Shown here piece after piece: positions 16,836 through 25,703 of a stretch of 64,000 nt of DNA (position 1 is the stretch's first letter; each line of letters opens with the position of its first letter). The stretch lies in the NCBI RefSeq assembly GCF_018138085.1, contig NZ_CP073105.1:3844001-3908000 (forward strand), given 5' to 3'. Both the position numbers and the translations under genes were made by a program. The stretch comes from Stutzerimonas stutzeri (GTDB lineage Bacteria; Pseudomonadota; Gammaproteobacteria; Pseudomonadales; Pseudomonadaceae). Under the pieces are notes generated by a model. It was given only the letters and a program-made list of their open reading frames with translations, searched no databases and had not been told where the DNA came from.

Positions 16836-18017
16836 TCAGTGCGTAGGTGCCGGCGCTGCATCGATTTTTACCCGCAACAGGCTGTAGGGCTTGCTACGCA
16901 GGTCCTGGCCACCGTTGAAGCCAGGTGAGCGATGCAGCTGGTTGGCGGTGAAATACAGGTAGCCGTCCGGGCCGATGGAAAGGGTGTCCGGCCAGAGCAC
17001 CCGCGGGTCATGGACAATGGTTTGCCACGTGCCGTCAGGCAGGCGCTTGCGAATTCCGTTGTGTTCGTAGTCGGTGGCGTAAACGGCACCCTCGGCATCC
17101 GCCTCGAGGCCATCGGAGGCGCCCTTCTCACCCAGGTTACGCACGGCAACCTGCAGCTGTGCCTCGCTCACAGCTGGGTCGCGCAACAGTGCAGTTGACA
17201 CGGCGTACAGGTGGCGACTGGACAACGGAGAGAAATAGAGGTCTTTTCCATCCGCGGATAAAGCGATGCCGTCGGAAGCCACCCCCAGCGCCTTCGGCTT
17301 GCCATCGGTGCCTTTGGTCAGTAGCGCCGGTCTGCCCTCCACGACCGGCACGAAGTCCGGGTCGACAGAGGTCTGTGCTGCGCCGCTCAACCGACGGCTG
17401 GCTTTACCACTGGCGATATCCATGACGATGATGCCGCCAGGGCCGGACACGGATGAATCGGTCACGTAAACCGTGCCTTGCTTGCCCACCCGGAAGTCGA
17501 AGCGCATGTCGTTGGCATAGGTGCTCGGCAGTATCACCTCAGGTGGAAAGACCAGGGTCTTGACCACCCGGTTGCTGGCCAGGTCGATGGCGACCAGCTT
17601 CGCACCGCCGGGACGCGGCGTGGAGAATTCCGGCGCAGCGGTGTCCAGCACCCAGATACGCCCCATGCCGTCGGCGACCACGCTTTGCACACTGATGAAT
17701 CCCTTGGCCGGGTCGTCCGGATCGTCGGTATTGATGGCTGCATTGGGGTAAGGCTGGACCTTCCCGTCTCGAATTTCAGCAACGGTGAAAGGCACGGCGT
17801 CGCCCCAGCGCGGGAAGTTGACGAAGATACGCCCGGTCTCGCTGACGGTGACGCCGGTGGGCATGGCGTCATGGAATGCAAATACCTGGTCAATCACTCC
17901 AATCGGCCGAGCCGACGCAGCGCTCGCCGGCAGCGGCTGAAGTGGCGTGGCGAAGGTGACTGGACTGGCGAGCGCCAAGGCCAACAGTGTGTGGCGAAAC
18001 CGTTTTTCGATGCGCAT
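16836..18017 (-). CDS. Secreted major-royal-jelly/yellow-family beta-propeller protein
   Basis: 393 residues with a signal peptide (basic MRIEKRFRHT, hydrophobic LLALALASPVTFA, cut near residue 23). The remainder shows the MRJP family propeller: MPTGVTVSETGRIFVNFPRWGD, VVADGMGRIWVLDTAAPEF, YANDMRFDF, DGIALSADGKDLYFSPLSSRHLY, LWPDTLSIGPDGYLYFTANQL. These proteins resemble SMP-30/gluconolactonase folds; the bacterial substrate is unknown. It is 44 nt upstream of the next minus-strand frame's end and co-directional with the quinone reductase gene, so the two may be one transcript. Confidence 0.83.
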   Translation of the reverse strand: MRIEKRFRHTLLALALASPVTFATPLQPLPASAASARPIGVIDQVFAFHDAMPTGVTVSETGRIFVNFPRWGDAVPFTVAEIRDGKVQPYPNAAINTDDPDDPAKGFISVQSVVADGMGRIWVLDTAAPEFSTPRPGGAKLVAIDLASNRVVKTLVFPPEVILPSTYANDMRFDFRVGKQGTVYVTDSSVSGPGGIIVMDIASGKASRRLSGAAQTSVDPDFVPVVEGRPALLTKGTDGKPKALGVASDGIALSADGKDLYFSPLSSRHLYAVSTALLRDPAVSEAQLQVAVRNLGEKGASDGLEADAEGAVYATDYEHNGIRKRLPDGTWQTIVHDPRVLWPDTLSIGPDGYLYFTANQLHRSPGFNGGQDLRSKPYSLLRVKIDAAPAPTH

Positions 18018-18061
18018 GATGAGTCTCCTGCCCGCGCGGCGGGCGCTGGTCCATGGATAAG

Positions 18062-19072
18062 TCAGAAGCCTTCCAGGACGATCTTGCCCATGGCTTTGCC
18101 GCTTTCGATCAGTGCATGGGCACGCCGCAGGTTGGCCGCCTCGATGCGGCCAAAATGCTCGCCTACAGTCGTCTTAAGCACACCAGCGTCGATCAGCTCC
18201 GCCACGCGGTTGAGCAACTGGTGCTGCTTAATCATGTCGTCCGTCCCGTACAGCGAGCGGGTGAACATCAGCTCCCAGTGCAGCGCCAGCGACTTGCGTT
18301 TGAGCGGTACTACATCGAGCACAGCCGGATCGTCGATCAGTGCCAGATGACCCTGGGGCCGCAACACCTCAATCAGTTGAGGAAGGTAGCTGTCGGTGTG
18401 GGTGAGGCTGATCACGTGATCCACCGCCTCGATACCAATGCCCTTTAGCTGCTCGGCCAGCGGCCGGCTGTGGTCGATCACATGATGCGCACCCAGGGCG
18501 CTGACCCATTCCCGGGTTTCCGGGCGCGAAGCGGTGCCGATCACCTGCAGGCCGGTCAACTGGCGGGCCAATTGCGTCAGGATCGAACCCACGCCGCCGC
18601 CGGCACCCAGGATCAGCAGACTCTGCCCTGCTCCACCGCCCCCGCTCATGCCGAGGCGGTCGAACAGCAGTTCCCAGGCAGTGATCGACGTCAGCGGCAA
18701 AGCGGCGGCACTGGCATCGTCCAGGCTGCGCGGCTTGCGCCCGACGATGCGTTCGTCGACCAGATGCAACTCGCTGTAGCTGCCTGGACGGTCGATGGCG
18801 CCGGCATAGAAGACTTCATCGCCGGGTTGGAACAGCGTTACGTCGGCGCCTACGGCACGCACTACGCCAACCGCGTCCCAGCCGAGCACCTTGGGCTGCT
18901 CGGTAGCACCCTTGCCAGAACGGACCTTGGTATCGACCGGGTTCACCGCGATGGCCCTGACCTGCACCAGCAGGTCGTGCGGCCCTGGGGTAGGTTCTGG
19001 CAGCTCACTGTCGAACAATGCTCGAGGGTCGTCGATTGGCAGGCCGTATTCGGTGAAGACGATAGCTTTCAT
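18062..19072 (-). CDS. Zinc-type MDR alcohol dehydrogenase/quinone oxidoreductase
   Basis: 336 residues of the medium-chain reductase superfamily: N-terminal GroES-like domain (VRAIAVNPVDTKVRSG, GWDAVGVVRAVG) and Rossmann motif LGAGGGVGSILTQLARQ near residue 155. The usual zinc ligands are absent, as in NADPH quinone reductases and zeta-crystallins. It is divergent from a LysR gene with a dyad at 19165-19183, the usual regulator-target layout. Likely reduces quinones or enones; exact substrate unknown. Confidence 0.83.
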   Translation of the reverse strand: MKAIVFTEYGLPIDDPRALFDSELPEPTPGPHDLLVQVRAIAVNPVDTKVRSGKGATEQPKVLGWDAVGVVRAVGADVTLFQPGDEVFYAGAIDRPGSYSELHLVDERIVGRKPRSLDDASAAALPLTSITAWELLFDRLGMSGGGGAGQSLLILGAGGGVGSILTQLARQLTGLQVIGTASRPETREWVSALGAHHVIDHSRPLAEQLKGIGIEAVDHVISLTHTDSYLPQLIEVLRPQGHLALIDDPAVLDVVPLKRKSLALHWELMFTRSLYGTDDMIKQHQLLNRVAELIDAGVLKTTVGEHFGRIEAANLRRAHALIESGKAMGKIVLEGF

Positions 19073-19164
19073 GTGGGCAATCCTTGAAGGTCAGGTACAA
19101 GCGAAACGTAGGGGCATCTTCGTCTTCCCATACCCCTGGAAAAAGGCTCAAAATCAGCCAGCAC

Positions 19165-19183
19165 TTTCACCCCAGGTGTGAAA
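19165..19183. promoter_or_regulatory. LysR-type dyad in divergent region
   Basis: TTTCAC-CCCAGGT-GTGAAA, perfect 6-bp arms, directly before the LysR ATG at 19184. Binding there would block the regulator's own translation start region and could activate the divergent reductase gene. Confidence 0.6.
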
Positions 19184-20110
19184 ATGGTTCGGTTCGAAGA
19201 TCTTCAGCTTTTCGTGCGCACAGCCGCGCTGGGTAGCTTCTCCAACGTCGCTCGCGAGGTCGGCCTGCTTCCAGGCCAGGTGGCTGCGGCGATCAAACGC
19301 CTCGAGCGAGAGCTGGATATCCGTCTATTCGCTCGTTCTACGCGCAGCCTGCGGCTGACTGCCGAAGGAGAGCAGTACTTGCCGTTTGCCCGCGAGGCGC
19401 TATATACGTTGCACGAAGGTCAAGACCGGATACGCCGGGAAAGTACCCAGCTGCAGGGTTTGCTGCAGGTTTCGGCTCCATCAGATCTAGGGCGCAACCT
19501 GCTGTTGTTATGGCTTTCCGAGTTTCGCCGTCAGCATCCAGCGCTCAGTCTTCGTCTACTAATTTCCGATCAAGTGGCGGATGTTTTTCGAGATCCGGTC
19601 GACGTTGCCCTGCGCTACGGCGTGTTTGACGATGCGAGCTGGGTGGCATTGCCGCTAGCTCCCTGGAACCGCCGTGTTCTGGTGGGCGCTCCCGATTATC
19701 TAGAACGTAACGGCAGACCTCAAAAGCCCACCGATCTAGCCCAGCATCACTGTCTGCTGTATTCGCTCAATGGGCGTGCGCATGACTGCTGGCAGGTAGG
19801 TGATCAGACAGTGCAAGTCACCGGTCCACTTTTCAGCAACGATGCCGACATCGTGCGACGCTTGGCGGTAGCGGGGGAAGGACTGGCCTACAAATCCTGG
19901 CTGGACGTACACGATGACATTGAGGCGGGACGGCTGGAGATAGTGCTGGCCCACTACCAAGGCGAGCCCACACCGTTGAACTTGGTGTGCCCGCATCGCA
20001 AGCAATATTCGCCGGCCGTTCAGCAATTGCATGCACTGTTGCGCAGTCATCTCGATCCGCTGAAGCAGGAGCTGCCGCCTCTCGCGTCTGATCCTGGCCT
20101 GATCGCTTGA
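19184..20110 (+). CDS. LysR-family regulator of the divergent reductase
   Basis: 308 residues from ATG 19184 (AGGTG lies 8 nt upstream; a GTG two codons earlier is possible). N-terminal winged HTH (LQLFVRTAALGSFSNVAREVGLLPGQVAAAIKRLERELDIRLFARSTRSLRLTAEG) followed by a LysR substrate domain (DPVDVALRYGVFDD, PDYLERNGRPQKPTDLAQHHCL). It belongs to the CrgA/AaeR-like branch. The inducer is not evident; electrophilic quinone-type ligands are plausible from its neighbour. Confidence 0.85.
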   Translation: MVRFEDLQLFVRTAALGSFSNVAREVGLLPGQVAAAIKRLERELDIRLFARSTRSLRLTAEGEQYLPFAREALYTLHEGQDRIRRESTQLQGLLQVSAPSDLGRNLLLLWLSEFRRQHPALSLRLLISDQVADVFRDPVDVALRYGVFDDASWVALPLAPWNRRVLVGAPDYLERNGRPQKPTDLAQHHCLLYSLNGRAHDCWQVGDQTVQVTGPLFSNDADIVRRLAVAGEGLAYKSWLDVHDDIEAGRLEIVLAHYQGEPTPLNLVCPHRKQYSPAVQQLHALLRSHLDPLKQELPPLASDPGLIA

Positions 20111-20132
20111 ACGGCAATGCTAGATAGCAGCT

Positions 20133-20165
20133 GCCAGAACCAGTATCGCATCCCACGGTTCTGGC
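20133..20165. terminator. Hairpin between convergent genes
   Basis: GCCAGAACC (20133-20141) pairs with GGTTCTGGC (20157-20165) over a 15-nt loop, between convergent LysR and ABM genes. No T-run follows, so termination efficiency is uncertain. Confidence 0.45.
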
Positions 20166-20183
20166 GGCCGAGACGCTACGGCT

Positions 20184-20474
20184 TCAAGCCAGCAACGACA
20201 GCTTCATCACGTCGAGCGTGATATGCGCTTCAAGCGTTTCGGCCAGCTCTCGAAAGACCGGCCCTTCAAGATGGTCTTGTAGCGCCGCCTCGTCTCGCCA
20301 ACGCTCGATCATGACCAACCTGTCCGGCCGCTCGCTGTCTTCATGGAGCTGGTACTGGTCGCAGCCAGGTTCCTTGCGGCTTCGTGCGACAGCTTTGCGA
20401 AGCGCCGCTTCGGCCACTTCACGGCTGCCGGGCTGTAGCGTAATCGTGGCGACCACAATGATCGGGGTGTCCAT
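20184..20474 (-). CDS. Antibiotic-biosynthesis-monooxygenase (ABM) domain protein
   Basis: 96 residues forming one dimeric alpha+beta barrel: VVATITLQPGSREVAEAALRKAVARSRKEPGCDQYQLHEDSERPDRLVMIERWRDEAALQDHL is the YgiN/ABM pattern. Relatives oxidise quinols or detoxify quinones without cofactor, which suits the quinone-reductase neighbourhood. A truncated IS3 transposase follows at once upstream, so its promoter region may be new. Confidence 0.85.
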   Translation of the reverse strand: MDTPIIVVATITLQPGSREVAEAALRKAVARSRKEPGCDQYQLHEDSERPDRLVMIERWRDEAALQDHLEGPVFRELAETLEAHITLDVMKLSLLA

Positions 20475-20511
20475 GAATCAGTACTCCTAAGGGTTGATAT
20501 TTCGGGGGCGA

Positions 20512-20915
20512 GCCTGATTGGCTGGTCGATGCACCATCGCCAGGATCGACAAATGGTAATCCGGGCAGTGGAAATGGCGATCTGGCAACGCCAGGGTGAC
20601 TGGTCGGTGATTTTGCATTCAGATCGCGGGAGCCAGTTCACCAGCGGCGACTATCAACGCTTCCTGAGCCGGAACACGTTGGTGTGCAGTATGAGTGCTG
20701 TCGGCCATTGCGGTGATAACGCGGCCTGCGAAGGGTTTTTCGGAGTGCTCAAGCGGGAGCGTGTCGCTCACCAGTCCTATCGGACACGTGATGAGGCGCG
20801 AGCAGACTTGTTTGATTACATCGAACGGTTCCACAACCCAAGAATGCGCCGTAGAGTCGCCCGGCAAGATCAGAAGTTTTCAGCCCTTTCAAAACCGTCC
20901 GTGGAAATGGGGTAG
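20512..20915 (+). pseudogene. IS3-family OrfB, 3' remnant
   Basis: Only the C-terminal ~130 residues remain: GWSMHHRQDRQMVIRAVEMA, HSDRGSQFTSGDY (second catalytic Asp), NAACEGFFGVLKRE (catalytic Glu), HNPRMRRRVARQDQKFSAL and the natural C terminus PSVEMG. The first catalytic Asp and OrfA are missing. It belongs to a different IS3 lineage from the copy at 7493-8818. It sits between the ABM gene and an MDR gene, marking a past insertion and deletion. Confidence 0.85.
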
Positions 20916-20945
20916 AACCCATCTGCCTTACGGGCACGAAGGCCC

Positions 20946-21929
20946 TTAGTCGATATCAATGACGGCCTTACCTCGTACATCTCCGCGCTCAAGCATCTCA
21001 TGTGCAGTCTGAGCTTGGCTTAAAGTAAAGCGGAACTCATCTACCAGCGGCTTCAACTGGCCCGCCTCTGCCAATTGGGCAGCCTTGCGTAGGATTTCGC
21101 CATGGTGAGAACGCCCTTTGCCAGAAAGCATTGGCAATAGGACAAATACCCCGGATAGGGTCATGCAGCGCAGGGAGCCCGGAGCTAGGTTATGGGAGGA
21201 AAAAGCAGCGCAACTGACGACGTGCCCATATGGGCGAATAGCCTGGAACGACCGATCCAAGGACTCGCCACCAACGGTGTCATAAATAATGTCGAAGCCA
21301 TCCCCGTTAGTGTGCTGGGCCACATACTCATTGACGCCAACGCTTTGATAATCGATGGACGTTGCCCCGTAGGACTCGATGATTGATTGCTTCGCCGGGG
21401 ACACGGTTGCATAAACATCCGCACCAAACACTTTGGCGAGTTGTACGGCCACATGCCCGACTCCGCCAGCGCCACCATGAACCAACACGCGGTCACCCGC
21501 TTTCACAGCTGCTTTATCTACTAGGCCTTCCCATGCAGTCAGCGTCACCAGTGGCAGAGCTGCCGCTTCGCGCATGCTTAGATTTCTGGGCTTGATGGCT
21601 AACAAATTTGCATCGACTGCCGCGTACTGGGCTAGAGACCCCTGCAATCCACGCACACCGCCAGTCAGACCATACACCTCATCCCCAACTTGGAATTGAG
21701 TAACGCCTTCGCCCACTGCCTCAACGACGCCAGCCAAATCAGTGCCAATGATCGCTGGTAACTCAGGCATCGCGTAAGGGGCCTGCCCCAGGCGAATTTT
21801 GTAGTCGATTGGGTTAACGCCGCTGGCTTTAATCTTTACCAGTACCTGCCCTTGTTGTGGCGAAGGCTTTGCGACTTCGACTTCAAGCAGGGTGCTCGCG
21901 TCATAGCTGTCTAGGCGCAAGGCCTTCAT
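20946..21929 (-). CDS. Zinc-independent MDR quinone oxidoreductase
   Basis: 327 residues from ATG 21929 (MKALRLDSYD, GGGGGA just upstream); a GTG at 21968 with GGAG upstream would add 13. GroES-like N-terminal domain (VKIKASGVNPIDYKIRLGQ, PAIIGTDLAGVVEAVGEGV) and Rossmann motif VHGGAGGVGHVAVQLAK near 150. It is of the zeta-crystallin/quinone-reductase type without zinc ligands. Paired downstream of an SDR gene and near a divergent LysR regulator, so it is probably part of that regulon. Confidence 0.83.
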   Translation of the reverse strand: MKALRLDSYDASTLLEVEVAKPSPQQGQVLVKIKASGVNPIDYKIRLGQAPYAMPELPAIIGTDLAGVVEAVGEGVTQFQVGDEVYGLTGGVRGLQGSLAQYAAVDANLLAIKPRNLSMREAAALPLVTLTAWEGLVDKAAVKAGDRVLVHGGAGGVGHVAVQLAKVFGADVYATVSPAKQSIIESYGATSIDYQSVGVNEYVAQHTNGDGFDIIYDTVGGESLDRSFQAIRPYGHVVSCAAFSSHNLAPGSLRCMTLSGVFVLLPMLSGKGRSHHGEILRKAAQLAEAGQLKPLVDEFRFTLSQAQTAHEMLERGDVRGKAVIDID

Positions 21930-22024
21930 CAGTCCCCCACTCGAAAGCGATTCAGTTACGTTGCTCACAGCTTTTCACTCCATATAAGCGGGGCCTGACG
22001 CCGAAGCGGCAGGCCCTAAACTCA

Positions 22025-22768
22025 TTAGAATTCCTGCACGGTTGGGCGCAGAACGATCTCGTTAATATCCACTTCAGCAGGCTGCTCAATTGCGAAGGCG
22101 ATAGCCCGAGCGACGGATTGAGCGGGAATTGCTTGCTTGTAGAAGTCCACCACGAAATCGCGGCTCTGTTGGTGGGAGCTGCCGAATTTCAACTCGGAGT
22201 CCACGGCACCCGGTTCGATAGTCGTGGTGCGAATGCTGCCACCGACTTCGTGACGCAGTCCTTCGGAGATGGCCCGCACAGCAAACTTGGTGCCGCTGTA
22301 CACCGTGCCGCCAGGGCTGAATACCTTCAGGCCTGCAACCGATGCGATGTTGATGAAGTGGCCACTGTTTTGTTTCTGGAAGACCGGCAATGCAGCCGCG
22401 ACTCCGTACAGCAGCCCCTTGATGTTGATGTCGATCATGCGATCCCACTCGTCAGTGCGAGCATCACTGAGCGGTGCAATCGCCATCAGCCCGGCATTGT
22501 TGACCAGTACATCAATGCGCCCGTAGGTGTCCACGGCACCTTGAATGAGCGTTTTGACCTCTTCCTGAGAGGTGACATCGGTCTGATACGCGATTGCCTG
22601 ACCACCTGCATTGGTCAGCTCAGTCACCAATGCGTCGAGTTTATCTTTGCGGCGTGCGGCCAGCACTACGCGCGCGCCAAGCGCAGCAAGGTGGCGTGCA
22701 GTCGCTTCACCCAAGCCACTGCTGGCGCCGGTGATAACGACAACTTTTCCAGAAATGTTATTACTCAT
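22025..22768 (-). CDS. Short-chain dehydrogenase/reductase
   Basis: 247 residues from ATG 22768 (GAGG 8 nt upstream; an upstream in-frame start at 22804 is less likely). Classical SDR: cofactor motif TGASSGLG near residue 12, NNAG near 85, catalytic Ser in NIASVAGL and Y-x-x-x-K in YSGTKFA. An Arg-Arg-Lys after the second strand (AARRKDK) favours NADPH. Substrate unknown. Same strand as the MDR gene below it; divergent from the LysR gene at 22912. Confidence 0.87.
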   Translation of the reverse strand: MSNNISGKVVVITGASSGLGEATARHLAALGARVVLAARRKDKLDALVTELTNAGGQAIAYQTDVTSQEEVKTLIQGAVDTYGRIDVLVNNAGLMAIAPLSDARTDEWDRMIDINIKGLLYGVAAALPVFQKQNSGHFINIASVAGLKVFSPGGTVYSGTKFAVRAISEGLRHEVGGSIRTTTIEPGAVDSELKFGSSHQQSRDFVVDFYKQAIPAQSVARAIAFAIEQPAEVDINEIVLRPTVQEF

Positions 22769-22878
22769 GTTGAGAACCTCATCGGCGGGTTTGTACTTCG
22801 CCATGGCTGGTTAACCTGGCAGTGCGCAAACCTTAGTCCCATGATTGATCTCAATAAATGGAAATGATTGGATTAAGC

Positions 22879-22897
22879 TATTCCTGAATATGGAATA
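22879..22897. promoter_or_regulatory. LysR-type dyad in SDR/LysR divergent region
   Basis: TATTCC-TGAATAT-GGAATA, 6-bp perfect arms, 14 nt before the LysR ATG and 110 nt before the SDR start. This is the expected position for an autorepressing, cross-activating LysR protein. Confidence 0.62.
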
Positions 22898-22911
22898 AAT
22901 GGGAGGGCAAC

Positions 22912-23826
22912 ATGCTTAACCGCATGGAGATGGTCAGGATTTTTTGCACAGCAGCAGAGGCAGGTAGCTTCCGCGAAGCGGCAACCCGATTAGGTATCTC
23001 CCCGCAAGGGGTTACCCGAGCCATTCAAGCCCTGGAAACGGAGCTTGGCGAATCGCTGTTTCACCGTAATACCCGCCAGGTGAGCATCACTGCTTTCGGT
23101 CAGGATTACGCCAAAGATGCCAGATCAGCTCTGGAGCATTTCGACACGCTATTCCGGTCGCACAGGATGGAACCTGAGCTGTCAGGGAGGGTGGGAATCA
23201 CGGCTCCACATGCTATTGGCAGGCGCTTCTTAATACCGTTTCTTCAGCCCTTGGCCTCAGCACATCCAGACCTGCAATTCGATCTCCGCCTGGAAGATCA
23301 GATGACCGATGCCGTTGAGGCGCATATCGATATTGGCATCAGGGTGGGTGTTATTCGCGACCGGCGCTACGTCGCACGGGCCTTAGCTCCCGTGCCGTTT
23401 TACGTTGTCGCAAGCCCGGCGCTAATAGAGCAAAAGACAATACCTAGATCTCTGGATGCCTTGGCTCAGCTGCCACTTTCAGTCCTGATCGACCAGAAAA
23501 ATGGTCGCCCTTGGCCTTGGCTATTTGCCGACGGGCAAACATTCACGCCCAGGCAGCCAGCTCTTATCTGTGATGATCCTGACACGGAATTGGAAGCCAC
23601 CCTGGCAGGCATGTGCTTTGGCCAAATTCCTACCTATCTGGCTGAGCCCCATCTGCGGTCAGGCAAGCTGATTTCTGTTTTGGCTGATCTCGCTCCAGCG
23701 CCATGGGATCTGTTCATATACCGCCCGCAGCAGGGCCCTGTATCGAAGCGGGTGCGATTGGTGTACGACCATCTTAAGCAGGCTTTTTCAAACCCCGAGC
23801 TATTTCCCCAAGGCCTGGGGACATAG
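22912..23826 (+). CDS. LysR-family regulator of the divergent SDR/MDR pair
   Basis: 304 residues, GGGAGGG ribosome site. N-terminal winged HTH (MVRIFCTAAEAGSFREAATRLGISPQGVTRAIQALETELGESLFHRNTRQVSITAFG) and a LysR effector domain. The divergent SDR and MDR genes and the intervening dyad point to local control. The effector is unknown; an aldehyde or quinone is plausible by context only. Confidence 0.86.
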   Translation: MLNRMEMVRIFCTAAEAGSFREAATRLGISPQGVTRAIQALETELGESLFHRNTRQVSITAFGQDYAKDARSALEHFDTLFRSHRMEPELSGRVGITAPHAIGRRFLIPFLQPLASAHPDLQFDLRLEDQMTDAVEAHIDIGIRVGVIRDRRYVARALAPVPFYVVASPALIEQKTIPRSLDALAQLPLSVLIDQKNGRPWPWLFADGQTFTPRQPALICDDPDTELEATLAGMCFGQIPTYLAEPHLRSGKLISVLADLAPAPWDLFIYRPQQGPVSKRVRLVYDHLKQAFSNPELFPQGLGT

Positions 23827-23865
23827 CGATGCATACCTGCCAGCCAATCGTCCGCTATTGGCCCA

Positions 23866-24055
23866 GGCTGTGTAAAAACGTTGGCATCGACCTTGCTGTG
23901 ATTTGAAGGATTCAGACTCAGCAGGGGCGGCCCATGAAGCGCTTTATCCAGGGAGTACATCGAGGCCAAAGCACGCTGCTGCCCGAGAGCCTGGATGACT
24001 ACGTCGCGGACACCAACCCGGTGCGGGTGGTCGATGTGTTCGTCGATGCAACCAG
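23866..24055 (+). pseudogene. IS1182-family transposase, 5' remnant
   Basis: From ATG 23934 the first ~38 residues (MKRFIQGVHRGQSTLLPESL ... NPVRVVDVFVD) match the conserved start of IS1182-family transposases. The match ends abruptly and unrelated residues follow. The upstream GGCTGTGTAAAAACGTTGGC may be what is left of the IS left end. The element was cut by a later deletion or insertion. Confidence 0.7.
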
Positions 24056-24257
24056 CCTCCTTGATGAAAAAATCAAGGGAGCTGGCTGCATAGGCAACCC
24101 TGACGCGAAGCACGGCGCGCTCCCAGCTGATCCAGAAGTGAGCTGCAAGGGCGTGGAACCATGCGTACGTGCCGGAAGCAATATTAGTATATTGACATAT
24201 ATGAATATCGGGAATAGTCTACCCATAACCGCGCTAGAAACCCCAGGAGGTAGTCCC

Positions 24258-24470
24258 ATGAAAGATTCCAGCGATACCCATCCGAATCACCTTCCCGACA
24301 GCAGCTACGGCCTGTTTATTGACAACCAGTGAGTTTCGGACGAATACGGTGAAGCCCTCGACATTATCAACGCCACAGCTGCCGACGTCGCCCGCGCGGT
24401 GCAGGGCGCACAGCGCGCCTTCGTGACCTGGACCGCTCGGACTCTTCCGACCTCGTTGATCCATATTTTT
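24258..24470 (+). pseudogene. Aldehyde dehydrogenase, N-terminal remnant
   Basis: After a good ribosome site (AGGAGG), ATG 24258 opens MKDSSDTHPNHLPDSSYGLF-IDNQ and then meets TGA where ALDH proteins have Trp (FIDNQW). The frame continues VSDEYGEALDIINATAADVA-RAVQGAQRAFVTW and then loses homology. The usual PATGE segment after IIN is also missing. It is a short decayed ALDH start joined to the OYE gene region. Confidence 0.7.
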
Positions 24471-24512
24471 TGACCCATGACATCGACTATTTTAGATATG
24501 CAGGTAAACAAA

Positions 24513-25637
24513 ATGGCACAATCAGAACTTTTCAAAACCACTCAGCTGGGCCCATACACCCTCAAGAACCGTATCGTTCTGCCGCCACTGACGCGTTCGC
24601 GCAGCTCCCAACCCGGCAATATTGCGAACGACCTGATGGCCACGTATTACCGTCAGCGCAGCGGTGCTGGCTTCATGGTGACCGAGGGCACACAAATCGA
24701 ACCCCGAGGACAGGGTTATGCCTGGACACCCGGCATTCATAGCCCGGAACAGATACAAGGCTGGCGTAAGGTCACCGACGCTGTTCACGCCGAAGGGGGG
24801 GTCATCTTTGCTCAACTTTGGCATGTGGGTCGCGTGTCGCACACATCGCTGCAACCCGGTGGTGAAGCGCCCATCGCGCCATCAGCCATCCGCGCGGACA
24901 ACGTCAAGGTGTTCATCGAAACTGGCCCCGGCACGGGTACACTGACCGACCCTTCGACCCCACGAGCTCTGTCCACCGAGGAGGTAAAGGAACTGGTTGC
25001 GCTCTACGCCCAAGCAGCCCGAAATGCTTTGGACGCAGGTTTTGACGGGGTGGAGCTTCACTGCGCGAACGGGTACCTGGTAAACCAGTTCATTTCGGCC
25101 CATACCAACCAGCGTGATGATGAATATGGCGGTTCGCTGCAGAACCGTCTTCGCTTCCTGCGCGAAATCACCCTCGCCGTTGCTGGTGTTGTCGGCAAGG
25201 AGCGCGTTGGCGTTCGCTTCGCCCCGCTGTTCGCGACCACAGACGAAGACCGCGTCTACCTTGGTCTGGTCGAAGAAGACCCTCATCAAACCTACATCAA
25301 GGCAGTGAAGATCCTCGAGGAAGTGGGCATTGCCTACCTGTCGCTCGCCGAAGCCGATTGGGAAAACGCACCCGAGCTGCCTGAGACGTTCCGGGAAGCT
25401 GTTCGTAAGACCTTCAGCGGCAAGATTATCTATGCCGGCAAGTACACCGCTGAACGAGGAAATCGCGTGATAAAAGCTGGCTGGGGCGACCTGATCGCTT
25501 TTGGCCGCCCCTTCATTGCGAACCCCGACCTGCCCGCTCGTATCGCCAACAACTGGCCGCTTAACCCAGTTGATCCAAGCAGCATGTACGGCGGTACCGA
25601 TAAGGGCTACACCGACTACCCGACTTACAAATCCTAA
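24513..25637 (+). CDS. Old Yellow Enzyme-family ene-reductase
   Basis: 374 residues from ATG 24513 (AGGT 8 nt upstream; an ATG at 24477 is in frame). FMN/NADPH barrel of the NemA/XenB-type: LKNRIVLPPLTRSRS, QLWHVGRVSH, catalytic His-Asn pair in VELHCANGYLVNQF (H and N three residues apart), TNQRDDEYGGSLQNRLRF, and C-terminal LIAFGRPFIANPDLPAR. Reduces activated C=C bonds in enones, maleimides and nitro compounds. A stem-loop terminator follows, then a luciferase-like monooxygenase and an ArsR gene. Confidence 0.88.
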   Translation: MAQSELFKTTQLGPYTLKNRIVLPPLTRSRSSQPGNIANDLMATYYRQRSGAGFMVTEGTQIEPRGQGYAWTPGIHSPEQIQGWRKVTDAVHAEGGVIFAQLWHVGRVSHTSLQPGGEAPIAPSAIRADNVKVFIETGPGTGTLTDPSTPRALSTEEVKELVALYAQAARNALDAGFDGVELHCANGYLVNQFISAHTNQRDDEYGGSLQNRLRFLREITLAVAGVVGKERVGVRFAPLFATTDEDRVYLGLVEEDPHQTYIKAVKILEEVGIAYLSLAEADWENAPELPETFREAVRKTFSGKIIYAGKYTAERGNRVIKAGWGDLIAFGRPFIANPDLPARIANNWPLNPVDPSSMYGGTDKGYTDYPTYKS

Positions 25638-25644
25638 ACGCTCA

Positions 25645-25676
25645 GAGCCACGCCCCATAACTCAGGGGCGTGGCTC
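25645..25676 (+). terminator. Terminator-like hairpin after the OYE gene
   Basis: GAGCCACGCCCC pairs with GGGGCGTGGCTC over an 8-nt loop. A strong 12-bp stem; only GCGTTTGC follows, so read-through into the next gene (28 nt on) is possible. Confidence 0.6.
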
Positions 25677-25703
25677 AGCGTTTGCTGACCGAGGAAGTTA
25701 AGC

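Noticed and set aside
17478..18350. 290-codon plus-strand frame opposite the royal-jelly-type and MDR genes
   Set aside because: Spans two minus-strand genes and their gap; composition typical of shadow frames.
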